Assembly: GCA_050084985.1 (NCBI GenBank)
Contig: JBITNC010000002.1
Coordinates: 31,496,001-31,560,000 of the forward strand
Direction of reading: 5' to 3'
DNA: 64,000 nucleotides
Source: Nageia nagi
Taxonomy: Eukaryota; Pinophyta
The notes beneath the pieces were generated by a model. That model was not told where the DNA came from, searched no databases, and saw only the letters and a program-made list of their open reading frames with translations. The first letter of the stretch is position 1. Every line of letters begins with the position of its first letter. Shown here piece after piece: positions 49,526 through 62,091 of this stretch. A program made the translations under genes and the position numbers.

Positions 49526-51079
49526 AGTTTTTCATAGTTCTTTTGAATTCAAGTAAGGCATCCAGAAGGTTCCCTATAGTTCCATCACTTTTATTACTGC
49601 TAAAATTCACAGCTAGAAACAGCTTATCCCTTCTCATTCTGCCACTTGAAGTGCAGTCCCCTCCAGCTCAAAAAGTTACGTGGCTTTAAAACCTCCACTA
49701 AGTAAGTAATCACTCTCAAAGGATTTTTGAGAACCATGTATATATATGATTACCACCACAAGAAAATTTTAAAAAGATATAAGAAACCGTATTGATGTTC
49801 ACAAGTGACCGAAGTAACTTAATGAAACTGAAAAGAGACATTAAGATACAAATCACACATAGGTTGAAAAAAGAAAGTAAAACGTAGAAGGAAAGCTAAA
49901 AATGACTAAGCTAGAATAAGATACAAAATATATATGGATGTAATTTGAGCAACATGAGACGCTACAAAAATGGCAATGCACTAATAATTTAATATTCATC
50001 AATAATAGATTTGTGGAAGAAGAAACACAATCCCCATCAATAACCCTGGACAAACTGATACATGATTTGATGATACTGGTGTGAAAGTGGACAAGGCTGA
50101 GTGAGTTTGGTTGGACAACCCTAGAAAGGCCCAAAGAGCAGCTTTGCAGAACTGTCCTATCATACTCATCATAGAAAATGCATCATCACATGCTTGGAAA
50201 TGAGAGATTGATTACCCTTCAGTGTGGAGGTCAACTACCCTACCTTTGCCCATAGTTAAGACAACCAAAGTGGATATGTATTAGCAACTTCCTTACTATA
50301 TCTGGGGGATCATCAATTGGATGGTACGAAACAGGGAAGATCTTCTCTATGCCCTCATAGAATTGCTCAATCTAGACCTTTTCATCTACCATACTTTCCG
50401 GTAAAACTCTACAGATTTTTCATTTTCCAACTCATGATAATTGATAACAATTCCTACGCTTTACCTACTGCAATTAATTAATTTTGGCCTTGCAATCTAG
50501 TTGGGGTCTTCAGAAGTTTAGCCTTGATATCCTTTGTACCAAATCCTTGTATTACAGATCTACTCTATTTTTTCTGTATCTGTATCATATGTACATTATC
50601 TGATGTTAGGCATGAATTCGTATTTGTATTTTCAGTATGTAATTGTTAATTTATAGATGACTTATTCTCCCTCACAATATTGTCACAATGTATTTTTAAA
50701 TCCCATTGACCCTTTTTGGTTGCTTGCAGACATAAGTAAATTTCTGTCTTTCACCAAAATGAACTCAGCAATCTTATTGAATATCCACAATGAGAAATCA
50801 AACAACATAGATTAACAGGCATTGACACAACCACAGATACATATATATATATATTGAATGAATCCATCACAAATCACAAGGCCTGAACTAAGTGATTCAG
50901 ACTTCTCCATAATGTATCCTGAAGTCCCATATGTCGTTGATTTGAAAAGGCTATTTGCAAAAACTACAATTTGATCACACACAAACCCAACACCTAACTG
51001 CTATTGCATTAAAGTGAGATCTTCATTATTTATTTTATACGCACTGCATTTACATACAATTTACAGAGAACAAACCGAC

Positions 51080-51179
51080 CTGCTCAATTGTATCCGCACC
51101 ATAGTCTTTTCGCCATTGCAGCATATTTTCCCACATTTCTTTTGTTTTAATGAGGTCATATTTTCTTGCACATAAAAAC
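51080..51179 (-). CDS. SFH gene, visible exon 2 (CRAL-TRIO N-terminal region)
   Basis: 100-bp exon between TTTATGCAG and donor GTCGGT. Its first base completes an Arg codon (CG|G) from exon 1. It then reads [36 protein letters not shown] and yeast Sec14 relatives have LRFLKARKFD...TK.MW..ML.WR..FGADTI here, the helical CRAL-TRIO N domain. The K of LKAR is changed to C. It joins in phase 0 to exon 3 (DFDY). Confidence 0.95.
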
Positions 51180-52686
51180 CTGCATAAACAATTGTTTCAT
51201 TGCAAACACCACCACAAAGTACATGAGATAATCATAATCAGAAATCAAATAGCACGACATAACAGAGGTAAATTTTTTCAAAGATTCAAATAAAGAAAAT
51301 CCTGAATAAATTTCCAATTTATGGCATTTGCACATCACATTTTGAATTTCCAGAAACAATCAGCAGTTATGAATTGGAAAAATATATCTTTTAAAGATAC
51401 AAAGATAAACGCATTGATTGTCGTATGCATATCTTGTTATGAATAGAATATCCCATAGCACACCAAGACAGAACAGAAATTTCCAGTTACACTGCATAAT
51501 AAAACATAATGTAGGAACAATTTATTGAGTGTACAATTTGAACACCACAATGTATCAAAAATTACCATACAGACATACAATCATGTCATCATCTAAAAAA
51601 CAATACAGACAGTACTTTGCCTCAATAGAAAAAGAAGAATCTTTATGATCAAATTTTGGTATATAAATGTTCCCTGAAAAATCATAGACAGTGTAGTTGA
51701 CTATAGATGTTCTCAAGACAAACTCCCTGGCCAAAGAACTCAACAAAATACACTACAAGACCCAATCTACTCCTGCTCAAATATTTCCCAAGCTAAGAAC
51801 CCAGACCTCAAAACTGGAAAACTTCCCACAGCCCTATTACAAAAAAAATAGAGGATGAAAAGAAGAATAGTAAACTAAAAATTGAGGACTTGGAACCTCA
51901 AATAGAACATATAAAACTACATATCCTGACGGCATTGTCCTCGATCCCGTTGAGGAAGAACTCCAAAAGTTGAGCTGATGGGTGAAACGGACCATTCTTG
52001 ATATCAACAGGGAAAATAATGGAGGGGGAGCTCATAAAGTTTTAAGGTAAAATAGGTGGGGCTTGGAGGGAGTATGAAACGGCTATCACTGTTTTTTATT
52101 ATTGGTAGGTGAAGGTACGAAGTGGATATGTTCATATGGAGCCATTAAATATTTTCATCTACAGGTTGACAGTGGGTCTATCAATCAAGGAATATAGCAG
52201 CAGTTTCCAGAAATTAATTATATAAGCAAAGCAAACAGTCATTTAGCTATTTTCAAAATTAGAAATAGAAAGAATGAAACTTACAGTGAGGTTTTTGTTA
52301 TAGATAGTTACAAATATAGAAGGAACAGAAATCCTACTACAACTATGAACCGGTTGCTTTGTTTTAGTGATAATGGTACTTAACCCTGGATGGGTTGGGG
52401 GTCATGCCATTGGTATTATTTCTGAAACTATGGACTGCCAATCATTGTAGAAAACTGGTCAATATAGGAATCTAAAAGCTGTGATTGTAAATGCTTTTTA
52501 AGAAATAAATATCCAATGACGGATTGTGCCAAGGATGCAGATATAAGGTTTTGATACGTTTTTCCTCCTCCTTACAAGGTACCGTTGAGACAGCAAAAAT
52601 GATCATGCGTTCCATCATCTGAGTGAGGTAGTCATCACCTACACCCACTTAAAAGGACTAATACCCCAAGGTTTCTATCTTAAAAT

Positions 52687-52882
52687 CATAGAATAAAAAA
52701 ACTCTGTTTAAACGTGTATTTTCCATTTAAACACGTATTTTCAAAGGCCCCGAATTTAACCATATTTTAAAAATACTTACCTTCTATAATATTTTTGGCA
52801 TCTTTTCCCCATTTTTCCCATATTTTTCTACCATTATTTCCGTTTTTTCATATTTGACCTGGGGCCATATTTTTATTCTATG
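52687..52882. mobile_element. hAT-type MITE, 196 bp
   Basis: Terminal inverted repeat CATAGAATAAAAA at both ends, flanked by CTTAAAAT and TTTAAAAT (seven of eight bases), the 8-bp target duplication typical of hAT. The ends match those of the 20071-22975 remnant. It lies in the SFH intron between exons 1 and 2. Confidence 0.75.
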
Positions 52883-53329
52883 TTTAAAATGTCTATGTTC
52901 TGTGATAAAATCTTGGAATTGAGCCAATCAAGTAGAGATGCAACTCTTACCCACATTTTAATAGGCATCTGGAGTATGTTTCTTGCGTTTCAAAAAGAGA
53001 TCTTCTTGTCCTTACTAAGACTCTTTAAGTTTGAGTTCTTATCAAGATTTAAGATGTAGCAAATGGAAAAGGGAGATTGGATGAAAGAAAATAAAACGGA
53101 GAACAAAATAAGAAGTTGGTTTCCGAAATACGAGAAAATACTGTCAAAAGTGCAACATTGTCTAAAACGTTAATCTTTTTTGGGTTTCTTAAGGTCTTTC
53201 ATTCATTCATTCAATCAAGTCTAACTACAAACGACATCGTACAAATTATAGAGAGAGAAAAGCACAAAGTGATCCGATCTTTCGATTTTTTAACCCCTCA
53301 AAATGACTCCTCAAAAGCAATTCTGCACC

Positions 53330-53850
53330 TCTTTGCCTCCTTACAAGTTTTAAGAGCCAAAAATGGTGCAAATGGCATTTTTGGACTTTCTATTCTTCAT
53401 TTGGTGCATCATTTCACCTCCTTAAGTGTTTTAAGCCTCTATTTTCATGCACCCAAGGTGTTTTGCACTATTTTTGCTGTTTTTACCCTCCTAAGACCTC
53501 ATTTTGATGCACCCAAGGGAGAGATGTATCATTTTGAGCATCTTAAGACCTCAAAATGATGTGCTTAAGGGTTTTTTTTGTCTAGTTTTCATCATTTTGG
53601 CATTTTAAGGGCCCATTTTGGTGTGCCTAAGGAGGAAATGTTCATTTTTGAGTTTTTTTGCATTTTTAAGACCTCTAAATAGTGTGCCCAAAGGATCTTG
53701 GTCTGTATTCATCATTTTGACCCCCTTTTCACACTTAGGTGCTTTTAACACCTCGATTCGAGGCACTTAAGCCATTTCTACCTTTTTTTGACTGTTTGCA
53801 CCTTTTAACACCTGAATTTAACACTTTTCACCTTTTGAGACATTGTTTAA
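53330..53850. repeat. Degenerate repeat, about 60-bp period
   Basis: Units carry GCACCCAAGG or variants (53451, 53511, 53563, 53623, 53684) alternating with TTAAGACCTC and CATTTTTG/CATTTTGA motifs. The plus-strand open frame 53116-53559 over it has a repetitive composition and is not taken as a gene. Confidence 0.6.
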
Positions 53851-54854
53851 GTGCCTCTTGGCATTTTTGCCCCTTGATAGCTTGATTAGGTCAAAAGACT
53901 TTCTTTTCAACCTTGTAAAATCCTTGGATGATGTGTATTGCCTCTAGATCTCTATAAGATTTCTTGATTGTGTGCACTTGTTTCTTTAACTCCTTGGATG
54001 ATCCTGGCATGAATTTGGCATTTTTCTCTTTCCAGTACCTGAAATATTCCTCGTCTTGTGCCTCCAAGGTGGTTCTCTCCATAGCTTTGTCCGAAAAAGG
54101 GCACCAAAAATTGTCAAATTTAGGGGCGTGTTGTGCGAGCACAACATGAGGATAATCCATTTTCAAAAGCAGTGTATGGAGATTACACGTTAGGGTGAAG
54201 TAAATCTGCAAAACAAAAGGTCTTGTGCATGTGCAAACAAACAGATTTCAAATGTTCCAGAGTTGAAATAAATTGGCATAACATTGGATCATAAATGAAA
54301 ATTTCCCTTGCAAATTTTTTCTGATCACACCAGCTGTTTTTTAGCTATAGCTAACTTTTTTAATTCTACTGTCATGTTTTGCATGCTCTCCTATTTCCCT
54401 CTAATTTCTTTATTTATACAATTGAGAATTCGTAGATTATTTCCTTTACTCTTTGCTTTTTTGCTTTTGTTTTGATTTCCTAAGCATATGAGGCATCAAA
54501 AAGAAAGTACTGCAAGTAAAAGAGTTAGAGTAATGGCAATAGTGAGCATCAAAATATATCCAAGAGAGTCGTAAAGTGGTTCAAACTTCCTTCTATCAAT
54601 CTTTTTCATCATAAGTTATATTGTTATTTACTTGTGTTTATGAAAACATTTGTTAGGGTCAAGTGTGTTTTACAAATGTAAAAAAGGGGTAGTTAGGCAT
54701 AATGTTAAAAAGTTACTATATTAAGCATAGTAGTGAAATTCGGATTCAACTAACATTTGTTTCGGTGCAAACTTTTAAAAATCAGCCATACTGAGACTAT
54801 TCAGTAAAAATCCGGCAAAAAAGAGGTAAATTAAAAATGTAATAAATACTAAAA

Positions 54855-55474
54855 TTAAATGCATCAAATGTCTATTATTTGGCAATTATTCAGCATTTAT
54901 TTGAAAAAACTCGCATATTCTCATTTTTTGCCAAATTTTTCACAATCATTTGTTTTCATTGACTCGACAAATATTTGATAGCATAAACTGAATATTCACT
55001 GAAGTTCATAACTATAATATTATATTATTAATTTGCTACTTTCTTTCTTAAAGTTTTGAACAAGCGATAAAGATACTTTAAAGTTATGTGAAGGAAATAA
55101 AGTAACTCTATATTATTTATCTCATACATGAAAGCCTGAAAGGGCAAAAAGAGAAAACGAAAACTTTAAATGCATCAAATGTCTATTATTTGGCAATTAT
55201 TCAGCATTTATTTGAAAAAACTCGCATATTCTCATTTTTCGCCAAAACTTTCACAATCATTTGTTTTCATTGACTCGACAAATATTTGATAGCATAAACT
55301 GAATATTCACTGAAGTTCATAACTATAATATTATATTATTAATTTGCTACTTTCTTTCTTAAAGTTTTGAAAAAGCGACAAAGATACTTTAAAGTTATGT
55401 GAAGGAAATAAAGTAACTCTATATCATTTATCTCATACGTGAAAGCCTGAAAGGGCAAAAAGAGAAAACGAAAC
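54855..55474. repeat. 311-bp tandem duplication, nearly identical
   Basis: Copies 54855-55165 and 55166-55474 both start TTAAATGCATCAAATGTCTA and end GAGAAAACGAAA. Only a handful of differences are visible, so the duplication is recent. No coding content; intronic. Confidence 0.92.
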
Positions 55475-56524
55475 TATAAATAAAAACCTACAAACCTTAA
55501 GTACAAGAATGCTTTTGGAAAACAAGGAATATTATCCAAGCACAAAACTTCGATCATTCTTGGCCAAATACAGCAACCATACTGCTCTTGGAGTATAAGG
55601 GCTAGGATTTGGCAACTGCAACATTCTCAAGAAAAGTTCTCTAACTTCTAAACTCTTTAACAAATAGTTTATTTCGGAATAGAGATTTATGTTTTGTTCT
55701 CTTCCACTGTTAGTTTCCTTCTTTCACGTAGTTAAATTACCTAAAAATAAAATGCATATAAAGTAAATTAAAATAAGGCTTCTAGTTAGAGATAGCTTTT
55801 TATTTGTTTTAGTTACAAGAAAGTTTGCAGAATTATTTCAGTCCAGTTTTTTTCCAGTAATCAGCATTTTCTGGTTCTGTCGGTTAGCTTTAAAGGTTGA
55901 GCTAGGGTTCATACTTCATATTTCATAACACTGCTTCGCTTAATTATCTAATTAGAAACCCAAGAAAAGTGCAGTCTTCCAAGTCAATAGTAAAATCATT
56001 ATTGACAAGAAACCAACAATACATAAATATTAGCATCTAGTGTTGCATGTACTGATCCTACCATATGGCTTTGAATTGTTTCTATCTGACGTTAGATTTT
56101 GTGTGCAGCAGAGTCCTTTGACATAATGATAAGATGCTGATCTGAATCCAAAATGTTACACACATCAGGAGCATGACTACTAAACTGTGTCCATGGTCTG
56201 GAACATAAATAATGATCCATTCAATGTTGCCTATGAGCACACAAATAAAATATGTTAATATCTACTTGACCAACTACTTCATAGGAGGTTAATACTAAAT
56301 ACCATCATCATCATTCTTTTCAAATATGTCAATCATCAAGTTCTTTTAATGAATATAGATAAAGATTTCAGCAATTTTGATTCCAAAAATGCAAACACAC
56401 TTTTAATAGCAGATTCAGCCTCTAATTCTATAAAATAAGCATTATTAGCTCAAATGATTATGTTTGTCAATTTCATGTAGTTCAAGTTGAAGTATAGCCC
56501 ATGATTGCTCGACTTTTTTTACGT

Positions 56525-57326
56525 CCTCAATTTCCAAAAGCTTAATTATTGACAAAGATGCCTCAACCTAGAAAATTGTTGTATATATGCAGCTCTTGAA
56601 TTCCACCTTGGGGTTATCTTTAATACACCTAGTGCTTTCCTTTTTCCTATTTATAATGATAGGACTGCCTGTTCCCATTCCCTTACTGCAAAGGCCTAAA
56701 TTGTCAGGTTGCCAACAGAAATTATTTCTCAAACAAAGCTCGTTGTTGTCATAGAGATTTTTCCGGACCATCCCTTCTTCAATGAAGGCTTATCGTTGAC
56801 TGTCTGGGCTCCACTTTAGAAAAGCATATAGGGCTTTTCTATGTTCACTAACAATTCAGAACTGTCTTGATTTCTGTATTACACCTCAACATAATTGCCA
56901 ATAGCTATACTTGACATTGATGACCTCAATTTCCAAAAACTTAATTATTGACAAAGATGCCTCAACCTAGAAAATTGTTGTATATATACAGCTCTTGAAT
57001 TCCGCCTTGGGGTTATCTATAATACACCTAGTGCTTTCCTTTTTCCTATTTATAATGATAGGACTGCCTGTTCCTATTCCCTTACTGCAAAGGCCTAAAT
57101 TGTCAGGTTGCCAACAGGAATTATTTCTCAAACAAAGCTCGTTGTTGTCATAGAGATTTTTCCAGACCATCTCTTCTTCAATGAAGGCTGATTGTTGACT
57201 GTCTGGGCTTCACTTTAGAAAAGCATATAGGGCTTTATTATGTTCACTGACAATTCAGAACTGTCTTGATTTCTGTATTACACCTCAACATAATTGCCAA
57301 TAGCTATACTTGACATTGATGATGAT
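56525..57326. repeat. 409-bp tandem duplication, nearly identical
   Basis: Copies 56525-56933 and 56934-57326 share CCTCAATTTCCAAAA and run to TAGCTATACTTGACATTGAT. Each copy keeps the same 67-codon minus-strand open frame (start ATG at 56771 and 57170). This is explained by recent duplication and is not proof of coding. Confidence 0.92.
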
Positions 57327-57381
57327 CAATGTACGTCATGAAACTTGAAACTCCAACAAATTTGATGATATGCACAATGGA

Positions 57382-57487
57382 CTTTAACCTGACAAACATT
57401 TCACATAATTGCAAAGCCTTGCTATGCACAACAGGCTTCAACCTGACAAACATTTCACAAGATTATAAAGCCTTGCTTATCAAAAGT
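57382..57487. repeat. 54-bp tandem duplication
   Basis: AACCTGACAAACATTTCACA with flanking AAAGCCTTGCT occurs at 57386 and 57440. Confidence 0.85.
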
Positions 57488-58315
57488 ATAATATGTAATT
57501 ATTCCGACTGGTGAATGAAAATCTATGATTCTTATACATACAACAAAGTTTTTCACAAGCCACACTTTTTATAACTACATTTGCTTTAAATCATAAGGAT
57601 GTTTCTAAGTCACTAATGCCCTGTTGTACCAAACATTTAAAAATTTAGATAGAACAAGTTTCAAGGAAAGTGGACAGATGCTTCTTGAGATGATCCCACA
57701 AACTCTTTGAATAATTTGAGTTTGAAAAGCATTCATCACAATAATATAGCTTTTCCCAAGATGATTTGGAGTTCACAAATATGACACCATGCTTGAAATC
57801 AAAAAACACAACTTAAATGTTTTCCATATAATAAACAGTGCAGTAGTACACTCTTTTTTCCAAAATGACTTGCTGTATAAATGAAGAATCTATGTTTAAG
57901 ATCATTTGAAAATACAAATTCAAATCATCTTAATAATTTAAATCAAATCCAAAACCCCATACATTAAATGAAAATTTTGGCAATAGTAAAAGAAAATAAC
58001 ATTATAGTAGTTGCAAATTGAAACTGTGTTATAATACTTTTGACATACAAAGCTAGCACTTTCTGGATGCTTAAATGTTCCTACAACCCTTTAACAAACA
58101 GGAACACCAACATTTATAACTTTCTCCATGAGAGAGGATCTTCATAGATAGCAGATAACATGGCCAGGGTATGTTAAAATTCATACTCAAACGAAGCCAT
58201 TATAAACAGCAATACTAAATGGCACAAATCCATCTACAAATTTCAAAACAAAACATAAAATAATAAAACTAATATCTAAGTGAATAAAGAAAATAGATCA
58301 ACAGAAAAACCTCAC

Positions 58316-58838
58316 CGTAAGAGTGTATGGTAGTCATCATACTTTTCCGGAAGTAAATTACTATCAACAAGCATCTTCCTAAATGATTGGACGACATCTT
58401 GCTCTTTTGGATCACGTATATCTCTAATAATTAGTTTGCTATCAGTCCTTTTAAGCCGTTTCTTCATTGAATGGCTAATCTTTGAGGAAGCAGTCCTAAA
58501 AGCCTTGATCCCTCTCATAGAAGGATTACTCTGTACACTTGCATCACCTAATTGACTTCCAAGTTCATCAGTGTTGAAGCTTTCCGATTTTCTTTCTATA
58601 TTTACTGTGGTAGACCAATTGGAATGAGCATGTCTTGTATTTTGATGTTGTTCAGGAGACCAGCTCAAAGATCTTTCTCCATTTTGTGCAGTTGATCTGG
58701 CAGAAAACCTTTGTTTTCTTTCTTGATCTTCATGGATTGATATTTTAGAAGATCCTAGTCCTTTTTCTTTCCAAAGGAAGTCTTGAAGTTTCATTCCTTT
58801 CCCTTTATAGATCCCACTACTTGTGTTTTGTTTGTCAC
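58316..58838 (-). CDS. SFH gene, visible exon 1 (basic N-terminal region)
   Basis: Exon from TTCTTTTCAG (acceptor) to donor GTGAGG; phase 2 at both ends. It opens DKQNTSSGIYKGKGMKLQDF with a low-complexity, Ser-rich N-terminal stretch. Then comes the family's basic block (FRTASSKISHSMKKRLKR), then LIIRDIRDPKEQ, VVQSFRKMLVDSNLLPEKYD, DYHTLLR. SFH proteins read KFRHSLKKR...EDVRD..E..AV..FR..L..D.LLP..HDDYH.MLRFLKAR here. An upstream coding exon is expected but was not found. An internal ATG at 58794 could start a shorter product. Confidence 0.92.
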
Positions 58839-59480
58839 CTGAAAAGAATTAATCTTTAGATTAGCTGTATAAAACCAATACAGACCACAACTAAATTGTC
58901 CAAGAGATATCCAAAAAAACAGAATACTTCTCAATCATAAAGGAAATACAATCATATTCAATTCCATAGGTAACTGACCAGAACTAGACCACCATGCTAC
59001 TCAATTCGTAACAGCTAAAGATAATTAATTGTTCATGAAATTGAAATATTCAACACTGAAGCCTTCTTATTCTTGAAGGCATTTACCAAAATAATACATA
59101 CAATTTGGAAAGTAAATACTAGGTGTTTTCTTATTCTCTATTTTATCCACGATTAAAAATGTAGTTCCATATTTGGGCACCACCTGGCGGATGGGACTGG
59201 AATCCAGACGCATAATCACTATTTGGAGTGGTGAGAGGACCTTGGATGTTTTCATGATGGTGTTTTCATGTTGAATCCATATTATTCTTCAGATCTATCA
59301 TGTGCCTATATGAGCATCCATTGTCTAGGATTGCATCTTAGAATGTTAAGATATGCTAGGCAAGGCTGATTGAATGAGTGAAGGGATATATCATCTACAA
59401 CAGCAACGTTGACATCAAAAGTCCACCAAAAAGGCTAACAATCAAAGTATTGATGAGACGTAGAGCCAATCAGCAATAAG
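58839..59480. other. Upstream intron of the SFH gene, nothing recognisable
   Basis: AT-rich; minus frame 59067-59255 has no splice context and no known motif. Confidence 0.5.
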
Positions 59481-59488
59481 GTTGAAAG

Positions 59489-59791
59489 CATAGTAGCGAA
59501 ACTCAGCCCAAGTCTTAAAAACTCATTGAGTCCAGGTCCAAGTTGGTTCCATCAAGCTGCTCAAGCCCAACTCACAAGTTTTTCAAAAACCAGTGAGTCT
59601 CAACAAAAACACTCACCACTTACAATATGCCTGTGGAAAAGGTCAAAGTCTGTCTTTTTTCATTTCCGAGTTTTTGCCAAGTTTTTCCGAGTTCTTTTTC
59701 TAAGTCCAAGTTTTTCTGAGTAGAATGCAAGTTGAGCTTTTGCCCAGTTTTTCCAAGTTGGCCTTGTTGAGTCCCAAGTTGCTCTACTATG
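59489..59791. mobile_element. hAT-type MITE, 303 bp, perfect 8-bp target duplication
   Basis: Ends CATAGTAGCGAAACT and the complement of AGTTGCTCTACTATG form an imperfect terminal inverted repeat. GTTGAAAG flanks both sides (59481-59488 and 59792-59799) without a mismatch. Subterminal AACTTGG(G/A)(A)C and TTTTCCGAGTT words resemble the left end of the DUF659 hAT element at 23427, its likely autonomous relative. Confidence 0.88.
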
Positions 59792-60379
59792 GTTGAAAGT
59801 ATTGCTCAGAATCCAATAAGAATTACGGATCTCTTGGAACCTCTTCCTTGCATATACTGCAGCAATATATTCCTTTGTATCTTGAGTGGATGAAAGGTTT
59901 GAGCTTGTTTTACAGGAATCAAATGGCTCTATTGGTTCGTATAGGTATTCTATAAACAAGATTTAAGGCCTACGTCTAATGAACGCCTTTGAACACATCC
60001 AAGGCAGGATCCAAATGAATGTTTCACAAGGAAATCCTATACCAATAGCTTGTAATGAATAAATCTCACTGCACCATTTAGAATGATTGATGCAACAAAA
60101 TACAAATATGATACAAAAATTCCACATGAATGTTGATGGAAGTTGTCACTACATGGACACCCTCTTTAGTAACAGTTTCTGAAATCCCGAGCATACGTAC
60201 AGTAGGCACACTATATACAATGGCTAACTATGCCAACAGCCATAAATGTAGTGTACCGATACCTATGTTAGAACAAGATTTGAGAATCCACTAGTTGGCA
60301 TAGGTACATGTAATCAACTGGCCATAATAACACAGAAATATTGCAAAACTACAATCAAAACACAGAAATTACTGACTCT

Positions 60380-60620
60380 GATTTTTTTTTTGACACAGAA
60401 AATGCAGTAGAATGATTTTATTCACAGCCAAAGGCCACACAGTCCGGATCTATTCAAAACAATAGATAAGACTGAAAAAACAGAGTCTTTTCACCATACA
60501 AACTCCAGATCTGGTGCAAAGGACCAAGGGCTTGGCTAGAACTGGCCAAAATCTGATACTGAAGCAAAACTAGGGCTCTCCAAGCCTAATGTAATCTTCC
60601 CACCATGGAGTGAGGTATTG
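60380..60620 (-). mobile_element. Possible LINE 3' end with poly-A tail
   Basis: On the minus strand ACTGTGTGGCCTTTGGCTGT is followed by GAATAAAATC and ends in a run of ten A's after TTCTGTGTC, the layout of plant L1-type 3' tails. No coding part was recognised upstream and no target duplication was found. Confidence 0.4.
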
Positions 60621-62080
60621 TAGATCTGATCTCTCCAACTGATTTATCCAATGAAGCACCAATGCAAACTCTGTATGAATTTGCCGTAAGGAATATAAGA
60701 GCTTTGGGTTTACAATGGAATTCAAACCACAAAGCCTCTAAGAGGTTGGAGTGCTCTTAGAATTCATTCTCCTAAAGCTTGTCCACTCTTCAAGAGCCAA
60801 ATACAAATTGCTAGCCACAGCAAATTGTCAAAAATGATTATAAAAATAATATTCACCAACATGAATCGAAATGAGCACCCTCACATATATATCTTGCGAC
60901 AATAATATGCAAATTGATCCTCAACCATCAGATCTAATCAATGACTGGAAATGATTGAGATCTGCCCTTGGAAATGATAAAATCTTGCCTCACACATGCA
61001 TTAAACACAAATCTCCATCATTAGGGCTAATGTTAGGGTAATAAAGGCTTCAACTCAGCCTCGAGATCCCACGTTTAGGATTAGAGAGGCTCCTAAACTG
61101 TATTTGATGGTTGGGCAAGCTGGAATGGGCCCACGTTTGGCAGACTTGTGACCTAAAATGATGATGTCCTGGCTGAAATGACCTGGCAGGTGTGACATCA
61201 GGCCTGAGGCATCATTGTCTTGGTTGGAATTCATCCCTAGACCCCACACATAGGCCAGATCTTCCCTCTAACTACCTGCGTAAGCTAGTATATCCCTTTA
61301 GGTTGTCTCTCATCTGGCAATGGTGTTTATGGCTGACATTTGGCTGGCTGGAGTAGTTTTAGAGCCTTATAATTATCATATATGTGTTTTATATCTTGAG
61401 GATAGGATCTAGATAACTTAATGAGTAATGCATCAATCCTTATCCACAAACTCACAACCTGTTGTGTCTTACACAACCCGCCCCAAAATTTCGCAATTTT
61501 GGAGACCCTCTGCAACTTACACGCATCCGGCACCTAGTCAATGAAGCTTCTCCATGTCCCCCGACGAACTCAATATCATGCCTATTAGCCCATCACCCAA
61601 ATGTGTCCAAACAACGGAGGGCTTGACTTTTTTACCCTCGCAGCCTATTGGGAGCCCCTGTGGGTTGTTGACTGCCACCTCTTCTTGTTCGAATCCTGAG
61701 TGTGCCCTCTACTCCACCAACGTGCGCAATTTCTCCTTTTTGTTCTGTCAAGTGAAACAAGAGTATTAAATGTTGCTATTAATAATGTTTAGAAATCTAA
61801 AAAGAACATTTCTTAGTCTCGTAACTAAACATTGCAGCTTATCAGCCGCCTCTGTGTGCAACTTTGCACCTCATCTTTGAGGACCCTTCCCTCTCGCGTG
61901 GCTCCATTTTTTTCTCACTTCGTTTTTTGTTTTTTGTGTGGTGTGGATGAACATCATCTCCGCCACAAAAGACCCAAAACGAAGTAAATCTGGCCACTTG
62001 CAACCCAACGCATGCCTTAGAAAGATAGAATCCTAACTTTCTGAACCATGCACCCAAACTAGAAGAGGCAGAGAAGTTGG
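60621..62080. other. No recognisable gene
   Basis: Unassigned sequence. GTTCGAATCC at about 61690 resembles a tRNA B box, but no A box or tRNA fold was seen. Confidence 0.45.
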
Positions 62081-62091
62081 AGAGAGTTTAA

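Larger units (their letters stand above)
19615..58838 (-). other. SFH-type Sec14-like lipid transfer protein gene (partial span)
   Basis: Five exons read in order on the minus strand give one continuous SFH protein segment with compatible phases. Introns are 7.1, 2.4, 12.7 and 15.9 kb. Proteins of this plant family move or present phosphatidylinositol and phosphatidylcholine at membranes and support phosphoinositide signalling in polarised growth. All ten exon borders read here are GT/AG compatible and no exon contains a stop, so the gene looks alive. The start exon (above 58838) and the downstream exons (below 19615; family members continue VLGNKYQSKLLE...) were not found. Every transposon between 20.0 and 58.3 kb is intronic to it. 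Confidence 0.88.

Noticed and set aside
53116-53559. 147-codon open frame.
   Set aside because: It lies over a degenerate 60-bp repeat; its composition follows the repeat.
56568-57170. Two copies of a 67-codon minus frame, first taken as conserved coding.
   Set aside because: The conservation is explained by the recent 409-bp tandem duplication.
61660-61760. tRNA or tRNA-derived SINE, because of a B-box-like GTTCGAATCC.
   Set aside because: No A box at the right distance and no cloverleaf or poly-A tail visible.
61842-62057. Minus frame with ATG and a charged start (MEPREREGSSKMRCKVAHRG) as a possible first exon of the SFH gene.
   Set aside because: It does not resemble SFH N-termini, no phase-compatible splice to 58838 could be shown, and the area is repeat-rich.
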